In this document: piece after piece, positions 1 through 12,422 of the stretch
How the letters are laid out: each line of letters begins with the position of its first letter
How positions within the stretch are numbered: position 1 is the stretch's first letter
Source of the DNA: Daucus carota subsp. sativus
Lineage: Eukaryota; Streptophyta; Magnoliopsida; Apiales; Apiaceae
Direction: 5' to 3'
Assembly: GCF_001625215.2 (NCBI RefSeq)
Contig: NC_030381.2
Location: forward strand, 2,195,131 to 2,259,130
Length of the DNA: 64,000 nucleotides
Made by a program: the position numbers and the translations under genes
The notes under the pieces: generated by a model
What the model was told of the DNA's origin: nothing
What the model saw: the letters and a program-made list of their open reading frames with translations, nothing else
Database searches by the model: none

Positions 1-1255
1 CGTAAAAAAAACGATAAATATTCTACATATCATAAATTTGCTTTCAAAATTTTGGCACCTTTTTTAACAGTTGTCTTAGGATTAAGCTCCAAACGGCTTG
101 CCCATACCATTTTTTGTTTGCTGCAGACCAAAAACAACCACCCAATTAGCCACAAAATGACAAGCTTAATGGGCTAAATCATATGTTTGCCCACTCACCT
201 AAGTCATTTAAATTAGATTTCATTTTTTAAGAGGTAGTACTAGTAGATAAGAATAAGAAAGATAGGCCCAATCAAATTTCATTGTTTCTTCCACAGTTTC
301 TCTTGGACTCTTCCCATCTCATTTGATTGTGTGTTGGAATAGGATTTCTTGAAATTAAATATCATTATGTCAATGCCAGAAAAGTCAATAGTCAACATCA
401 TAATGTTGCACCTATTCTCCTTTCCTTCTCTCACACCATTACCTCCAAATAACAACAAAACCATAAGACATCTGTGAACACAACATTTTCTTAAAAAAAT
501 TAAATTATTATGATAAAGGCTAGCTATAAATTCAAAAGATATACTTTAAATAATGTGATTTAATTATATAAATATATATAATTCCAGACACATCCAATCA
601 AAATTTATCATTAAGATTATTATGAATTTCAAAATTACACATACAATTATACAAGCATGCCATCAAATTTTAATTCCATTTTTAAATATTTTTTTTTAAT
701 TTGATTAGTGAAGTAAAGCAGAAACATTACTTTTTACACAAAACAAAACAAGTAGAAGTCATCATACATTACACACACACACAAACACCTCTTTCCCAAA
801 TTTCACCTTCTTTTCCTAACCATTTGATTTGATTCCTCCATTATTATCATTTTAAAAAATACCCATTTGATTGAACAGATGGAAAGCTAAGAACACCTAC
901 ACAAATCCCATCATCTCTGTTTAATTATTTTTTTTTCTTTGTTATATACACTTGTTTGTATGTATATGAGACTTTAAAGCCACAAGACTCTTCTGCTGTT
1001 TTCTGGGTTTTTTAAATCTTGGGTCTGTTTGTTGTAGAATCTTTAGTTGAGTTCTTGCAGAAGGGGAGAAACTTTATCACTGTACTGTAATATGTTGCAA
1101 TAATATTGAAAAAAAATCAAGGTTTTAATAATTTTTTTAAAAAATTCAAGAAAATTTAGTCTTTTTGAGTTTTCACATTTTTTAGAAAAAAGATTGTATC
1201 TTTGTATTTTTGTTCAGTTGTTGAAGTTTCTTGTTTGATTAAGGAATTTAGAGAT
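1..1255 (+). promoter_or_regulatory. Upstream region and 5'UTR of the GATA gene
   Basis: AT-rich DNA with no credible coding region. A TATA-like stretch (gttatataca) lies at 941-950, about 310 bases before the start codon, so the 5'UTR is probably long and begins near 970. A short AC-repeat microsatellite is at 770-785. The 61-codon reading frame on the minus strand at 279-464 has no family resemblance and is treated as chance. Promoter placement is inference. Confidence 0.4.
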
Positions 1256-4200
1256 ATGGTGAAGCAAGGACCTTGCTGTCACTGTGGTGTTACAAGTGAG
1301 CTCTTATTAGTTTTTATTATTTTTCATTTGTAATTTTTGATTCTTGGTGATCAGTATTTATTTTGTTTGTTTGATTGATTTATACTTATGCTTCAAGTTA
1401 CCCAGATATTGGAATGATTTTGGGGGGTTTGTTATTGCTTGGACATTGTAAATTTGAAAGTAATTGTGTGATTATGTGCTTTCTGTTATTAATAATAGTG
1501 TTGTCATGCTATTGTGTGATGGGTGATTTTTGTTTCGAACATTTCGTTTTTGTCGCCTGTTCAGCGTTCTTACTGATTCTCTGTTGCATTCCATGCGTTT
1601 TTGGAAGAATTTAGGGATTTTCAGATGATTGTAGTTATGCTGATTACGATCTTATAATGTCAATCAATAAGAGAGTCTCCATTTTGTTTACCTATATTGT
1701 TTAATTAAGGAAATGGAGCATTTTGACTCTTGTACTCTATTAGAGTATTAGGCAAGTACATTGTGTTAATATGATGTCATTGCTTTCAAATGTTATCAGC
1801 ATTCATTATGTCATTGCTTTATTTTTCCTGTGAAGTTCAATTTTGTGTTTATGTGTATCAAATTGATAAATTGCGCTACTCTTGTTGTATCTTGCTTCGA
1901 GAAGTCTGCTAGTCCTGATTTCATGCAAGCTTTATTTGAATTTGCCTAGGCATAAGGATTCCTGCAGCTGGAGTGTTTGCTACAATTTGTTAATATTCTT
2001 TGAATTTATTAGAGTGAGCAACCACGAGTTTGCACCATCAGCTCAATGCTTGGCAATGAGCTTACTAGTAGAATGCTAAACCTGAAACGGAATTCAAATT
2101 AAACTAATTGAAATTTCGGCAATTTACAGATGAAATACCCAAGCAGTCGTGTTGAGTTAGAGATGCATAAGTTAATGTGGTGGATATGTCAAATTATGCG
2201 AATTTGCACCTGTCATGATTTATCTGCACCTCTTTGCTCTATGTTATTTGTTTTCTAATCTGTTCACCTTTGTCATTTCTAGTCTTTTATGCTGATTGAC
2301 AATTTAAAATATTTTTTGCCACATTAGCATTTACAAGAAATTTCTTGCTGACTACTGAGTTGTCAAACAGGTACTCCGCTTTGGCGGAATGGACCTGAAG
2401 AGAAGCCTGTGTTGTGTAATGCATGTGGATCACGCTGGAGAACTAAGGGATCACTTACAAACTACAGACCTCTTCATTTGAGGGCCGAACCACCTGAGAT
2501 TATAGATTACAGGGTTCAACGTATGAAGGGCCTATCCATAAATCATAAAGAAGCAAAGGTTCTAAAACGAAAGCAAAACCATGACGCAGAAGTTGCCGCT
2601 AAGGTTGCTCCTGATCATGGTTTCCACAAGGGTGCTCGGGATGCTCTTGACTACAATCCCGGATACTTTAAGACCCTTGCTGAAGATTTTAGTAATAGAT
2701 CAAGTTCTGGCTCTGCAATATCCAACTCTGAAAGTTGTGTGCATCTTGGCAGTGCAGATGCAAATGACTTGACAGGTTGGGTGGCAACTCATATGAGCTT
2801 AACCTGAATTATATGTTTTTGTAATTTAACAGTTCAAAGTTGCTCAGAACTTACTATATTCCTTGTTGGAAACTTACTCTTCACATCGTAGCTGTATATT
2901 TCAGTTCTTAATTTATGTTGTTGACTCGATACGAAAATTTGTTGAAGTATATGAGCGTTTTAGTTTTTGACTTGTGTGATTTTGTGCTCCCTGTCCAGGT
3001 GCCCCCCAATCCATTGTATGGGATAGTGTGGTACCCTCGAGAAAGAGGACCTGTGTTCGTGCAAAGCCATCTCCAGTCGAAAAGCTTACTACAGATTTAT
3101 ATGCCATTCTACAAGAACAGACATACCTCTCTGGGTCAACTGAAGAGGATTTGCTCTTGGAGTGTGACACTCCAACAGTCTCTGTGGAGATTGGACATGG
3201 AAGTGTACTTATTCGGCATCCAAGTTCAATAGCTCGTGAGGAGGAATCTGAAGCTAGCTCGCTTTCAGTTTCTAACAAGCCATGTCCTGCTAATGAAGCT
3301 TGTTCACAGTTTACTACTCTTTGTAACCGTACTTTGAACAAGTTTGGTAATGTTTCATCTGCTGAAATCAAGAAAAAAGGGCCGACTGGTCAGGAAATGG
3401 AACAGGAACTATATAAAAGGTACCTCTTCTATTTTTTTGATACCTGGAAAGTTCTAATATAAGATACAGATTATATTACTCCTCACTCTGACAAGGATTC
3501 AGAGTTCCATCGTCCAAGTTATTAGATGCAACAATCTTTGTCACAAAGCTAAGACAACATGCAGTTCGTTGACAACTTGGTATGATAATCGCGTGGAAAG
3601 TTTAGAAGAAACCAATGAGCAAATAGACTTTATGAGAAAAAGAAATAACATTATTGGCAGAAGTCATCTACAATGTTTCTTTGCTTCAGTATTGAAATTG
3701 AAGTTGTAGTCATGCGCGCTATGTTGCTTTACTTGTTCATACTAAAATATTCTTTTGCAAATTTCAGAAAGAAGGGCCAGCAAGAAAAACTAGAGATCCT
3801 TGAGAATCACAAATCACCTCTATCTTCTATAGATTTAAAAGTAAGTTCCAAGTTCCAAGTGTGTTCATGTCATTTACTAAGTTAGTAAGTTAGTTGCAAG
3901 TGCAGCGAGCTCAAGTTGAAGTAAATAATTGTACTACTTTTAAAGCAAGAAATCTAAACAAAGTTCCCTGGTCATATACATAAACAACTGAAGTTCTTGT
4001 TTTCACTTTGGAGTGGTCCCAAACTTTAATCATTTTTGTGATAATTGTTGTGTATATTTTGCACAGGATGTCATAAACTTTGAGGAGTTTGGAAAGCACG
4101 TAACTAACTTTGAATGGCAAGAATTACTGAAGTTATTACCTTCTGTTGATACTGTCGAACTTCCAAACAGGTTTGGACTACTGCCCCAACTATCATATTT

Positions 4201-5379
4201 GACTGTCAAGATATTTTAAGAAGCTAACATTGGCTGTTTGGTTACTAAATCGACAGCCTCAGAACCATGTTTAATAGCCTTCAGTTTAAGGAAAGCTTGT
4301 CCACTTTCCAGAAACTTCTCGCGGATGGTGTTTTTGACCTCTCCTCATCAGAGGTTAATAGTGAATTCAATAGATCCTTGAAGAGGCTCGTGCTTTGCAA
4401 TTTGACCAAATCAAATTGGGTGGAAGAATATAATTTACTAAAGGTTTTACTCTTAGAGCCCACTTCATGTTGTGAATAGGTTTGTTTGGTAGAATGTGCA
4501 GCATTGACGGACTTTTCTTTTTTTAGGATACAAAATGTAAAAGTAGTTTCGACAGTTCTTCAATCGCAAGAGGAAATGCAGCTGTTGCTCCTGCTCAATC
4601 ACCGAATACACAAAGATCATGTGATAGTGAACCTCCGAATCTTCCAGGTAAGCTGAATTCATGTTAAGATATTATTAGATAGCAAAAAATATTTTAATTC
4701 ACCAACGCAAGTCTAGGAGTAGTTCAGGGAAACTCGGTTGCTTTTGTATTAATGATATAAAGATTCTGTTAACCATATAAAATGTACATCCATACAGAAA
4801 AGTAGCTACAGCAAGAGTTTGTTCACAAGGAAATCCTCACCAGTAAATTGTATCATCTTGACATATTCCTCCTTGCTAGTAAGCTTTATTGTGTCATAAT
4901 TGCATAAATTTTAACGAAGAAGTATTGTCATTAAAGAGCTTGACCTTTTCTTACATGCTTATTATCATGCATTTTTTTTTTAATATCATTGTTACAGTAT
5001 GTAAGCTTTCTTTGCATACACTACCCAAAAAATATGTAGATGGTATTTTTCTGTGGCATGCCTCCCATAGAACTGTTCTATCTCTAGATATGGAAATAAA
5101 TTTTGGATTATAACTTTCCTGTGCATGGTTCACGTTTCAGGAAGTAAAAAAGCTGTGAACGCCAGCTATGACAATGAAGCACCTTTATTCGGTCCAAAAA
5201 TCCTACTTGAGGCGCCTCGTGATAGCAATTCTCTTATGCACGACTGTTTTCACTTTTCAGCTGAAAGTTCTGACCATGATCTGTTGCTAAACATTCCATC
5301 CCACAGTTCCTTCCCTCAGGCAGAACTACTCTTGCCAAACGCGGGCTTCGGTGCTCAAGCTAGTACTACTAGTAGCTAA
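1256..5379 (+). CDS. GATA26: GATA zinc-finger transcription factor with DEUBAD domain (GATA26/27 type)
   Basis: Eight exons give 529 aa: 1256-1295, 2371-2775, 2999-3419, 3768-3840, 4067-4170, 4257-4443, 4527-4647, 5141-5379. All junctions are GT/AG and phases join. The zinc finger is split by intron 1: C7-x2-C10-x18-C29-x2-C32, with TPLWRNGP and [10 protein letters not shown], the plant GATA signature. A basic stretch (PSRKRTCV) opens exon 3. Exons 5 and 6 encode a region rich in LL and Phe ([27 protein letters not shown]), the ASX-like/DEUBAD domain found with the finger in Arabidopsis GATA26 and GATA27. The family is nuclear and binds GATA motifs; DEUBAD domains act in deubiquitinase-adaptor contacts, so a chromatin role is inferred. 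Length is close to GATA26 (about 510 aa). I cannot separate GATA26 from GATA27 orthology. Confidence 0.9.
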
Positions 5380-8090
5380 CTCTGCCAAATTCATGTTCTG
5401 TCTTGATTATCAACAAAAACCTAACTAAGCCCAACTTTTGGTCATCGTTTGTCATATCGACTAAATCCTTGGATCTCATTATATTCTGCTGCCTCAGCAT
5501 GTACAGAAGTTTGATAAAGAGGCTTGTTGATACTATTTCAGTTCCTTTCTTCCATTTGTTAAAAACTAAACATGTAGCTAACTTGCAAGGATAAGGGCTG
5601 GGAATATGAATCTGTATTTGAATAGGTTGGACTTTGTTTTGTAACATAAATATATAGATGTGTTACTTTCTGGTTTCTGTATATGCTACAGTATAGTTCT
5701 GCATGTATATAAACAAGAAAAGGCCCTGGGTATGGTGGAGTTGAAATGCTCTAAATATTGCATAGTCAGATATAGCATTCTGAAAATATTAAAATTATGG
5801 TCGAGGAGGGTCACATGCTCAAGAGAGAACTAATTTATAAAATAACTTTAGAATTACTAAAATTCTGCTGCAGAACCCCCAAAATTACATTGTCGTGTGT
5901 GTTAAAAAATAATTTCAAAGTACAATACATAAACATGATATTTTTTGCATGTGCAGTTCTAGTACAAAACTCTAATGAAAACACAACATTTTTTGCATGT
6001 GCAGTTTTACTACAGAACCCTAATAAATAGGGCATTTTTTGTATGTACAGTTGTACCGCAAAACTTGGTGAATGCCGGAAATAAAGTTAAAAGTTCTTAA
6101 GGTTTTCAGGATAGGATATCATATAAAATACTACATCGTATAGCTTAGGCTATTAGGTTTATAACAATAAAACGTTATATGATATAACGTTTGAAGAGAG
6201 TGTTTTCTTATGAACTTAGCTAATTGCATGTGTTTTCTTAAAGAATTAACTGCGCATGATATAACATTTTCATTTTTTCCTAAAAAATTATAAGCGCTAA
6301 ATGATGTAGTGTTATAAAGTGATATTTAAAGTGATATTTGAGACATTATAAATGGTATATATTCATATGATCTTATAGAACAATAATATAATCTTGTTAA
6401 TGTCAATGGATCGAATTTCACAAAATTCATATTTCTACATACATAATCGAATTTTTAAATTCATTTAAATAAAAAAATTATATTACAAATGATGAGTTCT
6501 ATGTGGGAGTGAGTAAAAATGATACATGTCAAATTAAAGAAAGGATATCTGAAAAGGAGTAATTTTTTCTTTTAAATATTTTGTACAAAATATATTGAAA
6601 AGCAGTATTATATACAATTAAGAACATACAACTAAAAGTAATTCAGGATTTGCCGTTTTGAGAGTCGACTCCAAGTTCTACCCCCACTTCTCCGCTCTTC
6701 ATCCTTCGTCCCCTCTACTGATTAATCATATTTGTTCTTCCATCTTCTCTCATATTTATTAGTTTTATCAATAAAATCAAGATCTAATCCTTTTGGGTGA
6801 GTTCTTGTTAAGTACCTTGTCATTAAGGTCGTGCCATCTTTTTGGGATGTTTGTCTTTTGTTTTGATGTTTCTGTGTGTTTTGTTTGTTATGGGTCTCGA
6901 TAACGTGTCTAAGAAGGAGTTACATGATATTTTGGGTAATCTGTAAGGCTTGTATGAGATATGGCATGATGGTGAATATCATAAGAGCTCACCTTTCACG
7001 ACATAAAATTGTTCATCTAAATTGTTCATCTTTTGGGGTCGTTTGTTGATCCAATAACAGTTGATGTAACTGATAATTCTGAACATTGGGCTACAGATGC
7101 TGTTGCTTATTTGATGGTCAATTGCCATACTACTATGTTCACAACTGATGTAGGTTGGATTGTTCGAGATTTGATTGTAATGCTTTTTATTTTAAAGAAT
7201 TTAAATATTCTATTTGTTAAGCGATCTGAAAACAAAACGGTTATATGTTTAGCTTTTTTTTTTTTCTTAATCAGATTGTAATTGACAGTTCGAGGGTTTG
7301 TCTCGGCTGGGTTTCAGTTATTTATTAAATTCTTCGCTTTTCGTAAAAAAAAGAATATATACAACTCTGAGTTGTTGTGCACATAAAGTGTTTACCGGTT
7401 AACGGGTAATGGTCAACTCTTTAACAATTGACTAAAAGCATTTTCAACCATATGATAAACAGTTTTTGAAAAATTAAAAATTTTATATTGATTCAAAACT
7501 CCAACATTAAATTTAATTTGTGTTTATTATTATTATTATTATATTAAATTCAAATTTTTTTAATGAAAAAATGATTAAAAACGTGGGAAAGAATTTATAA
7601 AATGTGAGAGAGTTAAATATTAAAAATTAAATGAAAAATGTCTTAGGGATTATTTATTTATAATGAATGAATAATGGATTATTAATATTTAGAAAATGAG
7701 TATATACTCTATTTTGATTTTTTGTGCATATTCTTTAAAATTATAACTTATAACATCATATATCTAATCTATCCAAAATGCTCTAATATTTTATTGAATT
7801 AGCTATTTATAGAGAACCGTTTGATTTATAAATGTTTAATCAACTGTTTTTATTTTAAGCAATCACATAATGAAGCACATAACAAACATTTAGCTAGAAA
7901 AACTTATCCAAATAATGTTTTTAAATTATATTTTTAGTTTAAATCGCTATTCAATCCGCGAACTGTGTAATCATAATTTTAGTTTTTTCTTAAACATCCA
8001 ACTTTCAAATATGATCTAAAATTTTAATCATAAAATATATTATATTATTATATTTTTATTTATATTTTTTTATACTCTCTTAAAACCTCA

Positions 8091-8130
<40 letters not shown>

Positions 8131-8196
8131 TTAAACTAGATAAGCCGAAAACTTAATAAACTGTATTTTGATTTTTGAATATTTCTATAAATATTA
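5380..8196. other. Gene-free AT-rich stretch after the GATA gene
   Basis: The first 300 bases or so are probably the GATA 3'UTR. The repeat at 5806-6090 is listed separately. From 6100 to 8190 the DNA is AT-rich with A/T runs and short TTA microsatellites (about 7525-7545 and AAT repeats at about 8088-8130). Short frames such as 7033-7281 have no recognisable family and the frame start there is not an ATG. Confidence 0.5.
5806..6090. repeat. Diverged copy of the AGGGTC-type MITE also found in the UVH1 intron
   Basis: It begins agggtcacatgctcaaga and carries the inner blocks ctgctgcagaaccc and ttttttgcatgtgcagtt. Both blocks also occur in the elements at 35985-36553 and 36568-36833. The inner block is duplicated here (about 5945 and 5990). 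The right end is decayed, so its limit near 6090 is approximate. Confidence 0.55.
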
Positions 8197-8399
8197 CTCC
8201 CTACTGTTTGCACGCATTTCGAGACTCCAATAAATTATAGTTACATAAGTTTTTTTTAAAATTTTCTTTTTTTAATAAAAATTTAAATATCAAATTTTAA
8301 TTCAGGAAAAAAATTTAAAAAAAATATTATTTAACTATACTTAGAAAAAATCTTAAAAATATGCTAAAAAATAACATATACAATCCCGGACGGAGGGAG
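8197..8399. mobile_element. Stowaway-type MITE (subfamily A)
   Basis: The ends are CTCCCTACTG and CCGGACGGAGGGAG, each flanked by TA (8195-8196 and 8400-8401), as expected for Tc1/mariner-derived Stowaway elements. The interior shares a catttcgagact block and an A/T-rich body with the copies at 25662, 50530 and 56734. It abuts the next element directly. Confidence 0.75.
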
Positions 8400-8409
8400 T
8401 ATTTGAACT

Positions 8410-8953
8410 AGGCCTGTACGCGGTTCGGATTGGTTCGGTTGGTGGGTAATAACCGAACCAAACCGCAACTTGCGGTTTTCTAAAATCTCAAACCGCGACC
8501 AAACCGTTGGTTAAAAAAAACCAACCAAATCCACCCACGTAATTGCGGTTGGTTGCGGTTTGAGTTGCGGTTCAACCGCTGTTAGACAATCTGATATAAG
8601 TTTCCATTTGTAGCATGAAATAAATTACAGTCATGGACACATTGACTAATTTATATTGGGCCTTGCTCAAAGAGTCCAAATTTCATTAATTTAGTAACTT
8701 TTATTTATTTATGTGAATATCTATATGTAAATATACAAACATATATAATAAAAATATTTAAATTTATATAATGTGCGGTTGGCGGTTGCGGTTGGTTTTT
8801 TGCGGTTTTAAAAAAAATGAATCCGCAACCAAACCGCAAATTAATGGTTATTAAAAAATCCATCCGCGACCGCCCACATTGTGCGGTTATCCATAATACA
8901 CGGATCGGTTGCGGGTGGTTGTTGCGGTTGAGCGGATTGAATGTACAGCCCTA
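8410..8953. mobile_element. Non-autonomous hAT-like element filled with GCGGTT repeats
   Basis: The flanks carry a direct repeat of 8-9 bp, atttgaact (8401-8409 and 8954-8962). The termini are near-inverted: AGGCCTGTACG at the left and TGTACAGCCCTA at the right. Both ends hold many GCGGTT/AACCGC units and the middle is plain AT-rich DNA. No coding capacity is seen. An 8-bp duplication and AGGGC termini fit hAT; the superfamily call is inference. Confidence 0.65.
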
Positions 8954-8962
8954 ATTTGAACT

Positions 8963-9980
8963 ATGAAACTTAAACGGACATAACTTTTGTAAACACACAT
9001 TTCTGCTGTTAATTAAAGTAAAAATAACGCCATCCGCATTCACATTAACAATAAACAAGTACTGTAAGAAAATTAAAATATTCTAGAAATCAAAAAAATG
9101 TGTATATATACAAGCCTGTTCATTTCATTTCATACATCGTCGAGCCCCGCATTTCATACAAACAAACCCCAGGTATTTGTCATCTTCAAACCCTAATATT
9201 TCGCACTTTTTATTACTTTGTTATAGATGTTTGTTTATGATGTCACTTTTTGTTTGATTAATCATCTTATGTTCCATCACTTCAGTTAAATCGTATTTTT
9301 GTGAAATGAAAGTAGGGTATAAGGCCTTTGCACAGGTTGCTGACAGTTTGACAAGACTCGAACTCTCGACTTCTTGTTATCGAGACGGTGAGGGAGGGGA
9401 TTTTTACTGAGTTGGATATAATGCTAGGAATTTTATTAAATTGTTAATAAAATTTTCGAAATAAATGTTGACACTGATACTGGGAGGGGATTTTTGTTGT
9501 TGTTACATTTAGTGAATTAGTTTCTAAAATAAAAGCTGCCACTGTTTTTGTTGGGACTAACCATCAACTTCTTGTTATCGAGAGTGTTTGCAGAGAGGGG
9601 ATTTTTAATAAGATAGATATACTAGGACTTGTAGTTAAATCGGTGATGAAACAGTGATTATTTTGATTAATTAGTTCTCAAAATAATGTGGAGAGACTCG
9701 AGCCCTTACCTTCTTGTTATCGAGAGGGGATTTTCACTAAGCTAGATATAATGCCAGGAATTGTAGTTCATTTGTTAATAAAACAGAGATTATTTTAGTG
9801 AATTAGTTTCCGAAATAGGTGTGGATGTTCTTATTTGTGATAGATTAAGGTTCCTTTATAATTTATGTAACTTGTGTGATTTGATTTAAGTTGAGTACTA
9901 TTTTAAAAGAGGTGTGATTTTGTTTTTAGGAGTGCCTTCGTTTTTTTGCTTTACCGAGTGCGAGCTTGTAATTGTTGGGG
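8963..9980 (+). promoter_or_regulatory. Promoter, 5'UTR exon and leader intron of the repeat-protein gene
   Basis: A TATA-like site (tgtatatata) is at 9101-9110. A probable leader exon (about 9130-9172) ends in a GT donor (cag|gtattt). The acceptor tttttag at 9923-9929 opens the coding exon, with the ATG at 9981. The leader intron contains imperfect direct repeats, reported in the findings. The exon model is inference from splice-site shape only. Confidence 0.45.
9372..9800. repeat. Imperfect direct repeats in the leader intron
   Basis: Three copies start cttcttgttatcgaga (about 9370, 9568 and 9709) and continue gaggggattttt...gatataatgccaggaatt. A fourth partial copy at about 9480 has gggaggggatttttgttg and tagtgaattagtttct. 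Spacing is about 140-200 bp. The copies are clearly related but diverged. No coding sense is seen. Confidence 0.7.
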
Positions 9981-10970
9981 ATGATTTCAGTGGTGAAGAA
10001 AGATTGGCCTGATGAGGATGCGATGAAGTTGTCGTTTGAGACTGGCAGTGCTGTGAAGGTCAAATTTAAGCGCAGGAAAGTACCAGTTGTTAGGGATTTT
10101 CCTTTGGGATGTGGACCAAATGCACTAAAGGTTAGTGATGTTAAGGGTTCTTCGCAGAGTGGATCAAATGCAATGAAGGTCTCTGCTATTGGGGGATTTC
10201 CTGCGGGGAATGGGCAAAATGCAGTAAAGGTCTCTGCTGTTAGAGATTTTCCTGCGGTGAATGTTTTGAATGCACTAAAGGTCTCTGCTGAGGATTTTTC
10301 TTTGAGGAATGGACTTGGTGAACAAATGGCATCTGGTGTTAAAGATTCGCCTGCAGGGAGAGGACCGGATGCACCAAATGCCAATGCTGCTGTAGAATCT
10401 CCTACGGAGAGCGGATCAAATGCAATGAAGGGCTCTGCAACTGGCGAATTATCTGTGGGTAATGGACCAAATGCACTAAAGGTCCCAGGTGATAGAGATT
10501 CTTCTGCAGTGAATGTTTCGAAGGTCTCTTCTTGGGATATTCCTGCGGGGAATGGATCAATTGAACCATTGGTCTTGCCTTCTAGGGATTCTCCTGCAGG
10601 GAGGAGACTGAATGCACCAAAGGTCAATGTTGTTACAAATTTTCCCACGGTGAGCGGATCAAATGCAATGAAGGTTTCTGCTATTGGGGAATTCTCTTCA
10701 AGAACTGAACCAAGTGCAATGAAGGCTCCTGCTGTTGGAGATGTTTCTGCAATGAATGCTTCAAATGCTTTAAAGCTCTCTGCTATTGGGGATATTCCAG
10801 TGGCGAATGTACCAAGTGCATTAAAGGCCTCTGCTGTTAAAGATTTCTCTGGAGGGAATGGACCGAAATCATCAAGGGTCTATGCTGTTAGACGAGGTTT
10901 TCCAGTTGTTCGGGATTTCCCTCCAGGATGTGGACCAGGTGTTAGAGGAACCAGACTAAAAATACAGTAA
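9981..10970 (+). CDS. Repetitive protein made of diverged RDFPxGxGPNALKVSAV units
   Basis: An intronless frame of 329 aa runs from ATG 9981 to TAA. After a short N-terminus (MISVVKKDWPDEDAMK) and a basic patch (KVKFKRRK), nearly the whole protein consists of about 15 imperfect 20-residue units, roughly [FP-x-G-x-GPNALKVSAVRD]. The first and last units are the best preserved and contain VVRDFPLGCGP and VVRDFPPGCGP. I recall RDFPPGCG as a short motif in the N-terminal half of SUVH5/6 H3K9 methyltransferases. There is no YDG/SRA, pre-SET or SET domain here. A GT donor inside the last codons (ccag|gtgtta) could extend the protein into a further exon near 11088. The long antisense frame over the same bases is a shadow. 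Function unknown; possibly a SUVH-derived fragment expanded in tandem. Unit boundaries were set by eye. Confidence 0.55.
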   Translation: MISVVKKDWPDEDAMKLSFETGSAVKVKFKRRKVPVVRDFPLGCGPNALKVSDVKGSSQSGSNAMKVSAIGGFPAGNGQNAVKVSAVRDFPAVNVLNALKVSAEDFSLRNGLGEQMASGVKDSPAGRGPDAPNANAAVESPTESGSNAMKGSATGELSVGNGPNALKVPGDRDSSAVNVSKVSSWDIPAGNGSIEPLVLPSRDSPAGRRLNAPKVNVVTNFPTVSGSNAMKVSAIGEFSSRTEPSAMKAPAVGDVSAMNASNALKLSAIGDIPVANVPSALKASAVKDFSGGNGPKSSRVYAVRRGFPVVRDFPPGCGPGVRGTRLKIQ

Positions 10971-11610
10971 TGTCAAATGAAAAAACATGTTGTACAGGTA
11001 GATTATTGGCGTCACTTTTGTGTCCTATGATGTTCTACCTCTGAAAATTTTGAACAAAATCCTTACATGCGCCGTTCATATTTCAGGAGAGAAGTCACAA
11101 CAGAACTTAGAGACCAACTAAGAACTCATGGCATCCGTGGAAAGTAACTGTCTTCTGAAACTTTTAAGATCTTTTGCTAAATATTTCATTACACAGTTCC
11201 TCGACAGACAGCTGCTCCAGCGGAATCAAACTTTTATTGGTCAAGCTCAGTACAAAAACATATGCAGCTTAATATACCAAAAACATTTCACATCCTGACA
11301 ATATCCATATCCAGTCAACACAAGTTATGATCACTACTCTAGACTTCTTATATGATATACATATATGATAGGCTTCTTATATGATTATCCTTTTAGTTTT
11401 GAAATTATGCATATATGATATGGCTGCCGGTCCACAACATACGAGTGATTCTAGCTAAATCGAAAAACCTCAAAATGAGACAATTTTATGTTGAATGATA
11501 CTGTAGCATCCTCTATATGTACATAAAAAATTTATGGTTAATTTGTCCAGCATCTTTTTTTTCATACGTTACTCCTGCTAACATATGTATGTCAGGACCC
11601 GGACACATGT
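10971..11610 (+). other. Downstream region of the repeat-protein gene
   Basis: No supported gene. A tract-plus-AG acceptor (catatttcag, ending at about 11087) precedes a short open stretch that could be a terminal exon of the gene at 9981, but the evidence is thin. The rest is AT-rich and ends at the target duplication of the next element. Confidence 0.35.
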
Positions 11611-11842
11611 AGGGATGGCAGTTTTACCCGACCCGATGGATACCCGATCCGTTCCGACCCGATTGGGTCTACCCGAACCCGATTTTTTTGGATCTGGATC
11701 CGAATCTGGATCTTATTTTTAGACCCGAAAGAGTTTGGATCTGGATCTGGATCTCAGGTATTCCGAACCGAGACCCGACCCGAAACCCGAAACCCGAATT
11801 AAACCCGATCCGAACCCGAAACCCGATAAAAACCCGATACAA

Positions 11843-11890
<48 letters not shown>

Positions 11891-12422
11891 TATGTGTTTA
11901 ATGTAAAGTATATATATTGAAATATTGTGGATTATTAGGTATGAATATTAACATTTTACTTAATTTTATATGCTCAATACAGAATTTATATTCATTTCAT
12001 CAATATTTTTCTCAGTTATTGTGCATTAAAAAATCTAAATATAATAAAATATAAAATATAAATGATAAGTTGAATGATTGTATACAATTAAGTTAACATG
12101 TTATTCTCAAAAAAAAAAAAAAAAAGTTAACATGTTTCACGTGTTTATTGTATTAGACGAAACTTGTAAAACCCTTTTTTATGTTCCTAAATTTAAAAAA
12201 AAAATCAATCATCACATTTTTTTATAGATATATAATTTTTATCTTTTATTTAATTTTATTTTTTAAATACCCGAATTAGACCCGAACCCGAACCGAAACC
12301 CGAAAAAACCTGACGGATCGGATCTGGATCTTCATTTTTCAGACCCGGATCCGGACCCGGACCCGAACCGAAATATAATGGATCGGGTCTGGATCTCAAG
12401 AAACCCGACCCGACCCGTTGCC
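11611..12422. mobile_element. Non-autonomous hAT-like element with ACCCGA arrays
   Basis: An exact 8-bp duplication, ACACATGT, flanks it (11603-11610 and 12423-12430). The left end is AGGGATGGCAGTTTTACCCG; the right end is CCCGACCCGTTGCC. Both flanks are packed with ACCCGA/GGATCT units, while the middle is AT-rich with an (AT)n run at about 11849-11878. The right terminus lacks the outer ATCCCT expected to match the left end. No coding capacity. Confidence 0.7.

Noticed and set aside
7033-7281. 82-codon plus frame
   Set aside because: No ATG at the start, no domain, A/T-rich end.
9926-10648. 240-codon minus-strand frame over the repeat ORF
   Set aside because: It mirrors the plus-strand repeat. 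The RDFPPGCG motif, leader exon and acceptor all support the plus strand.
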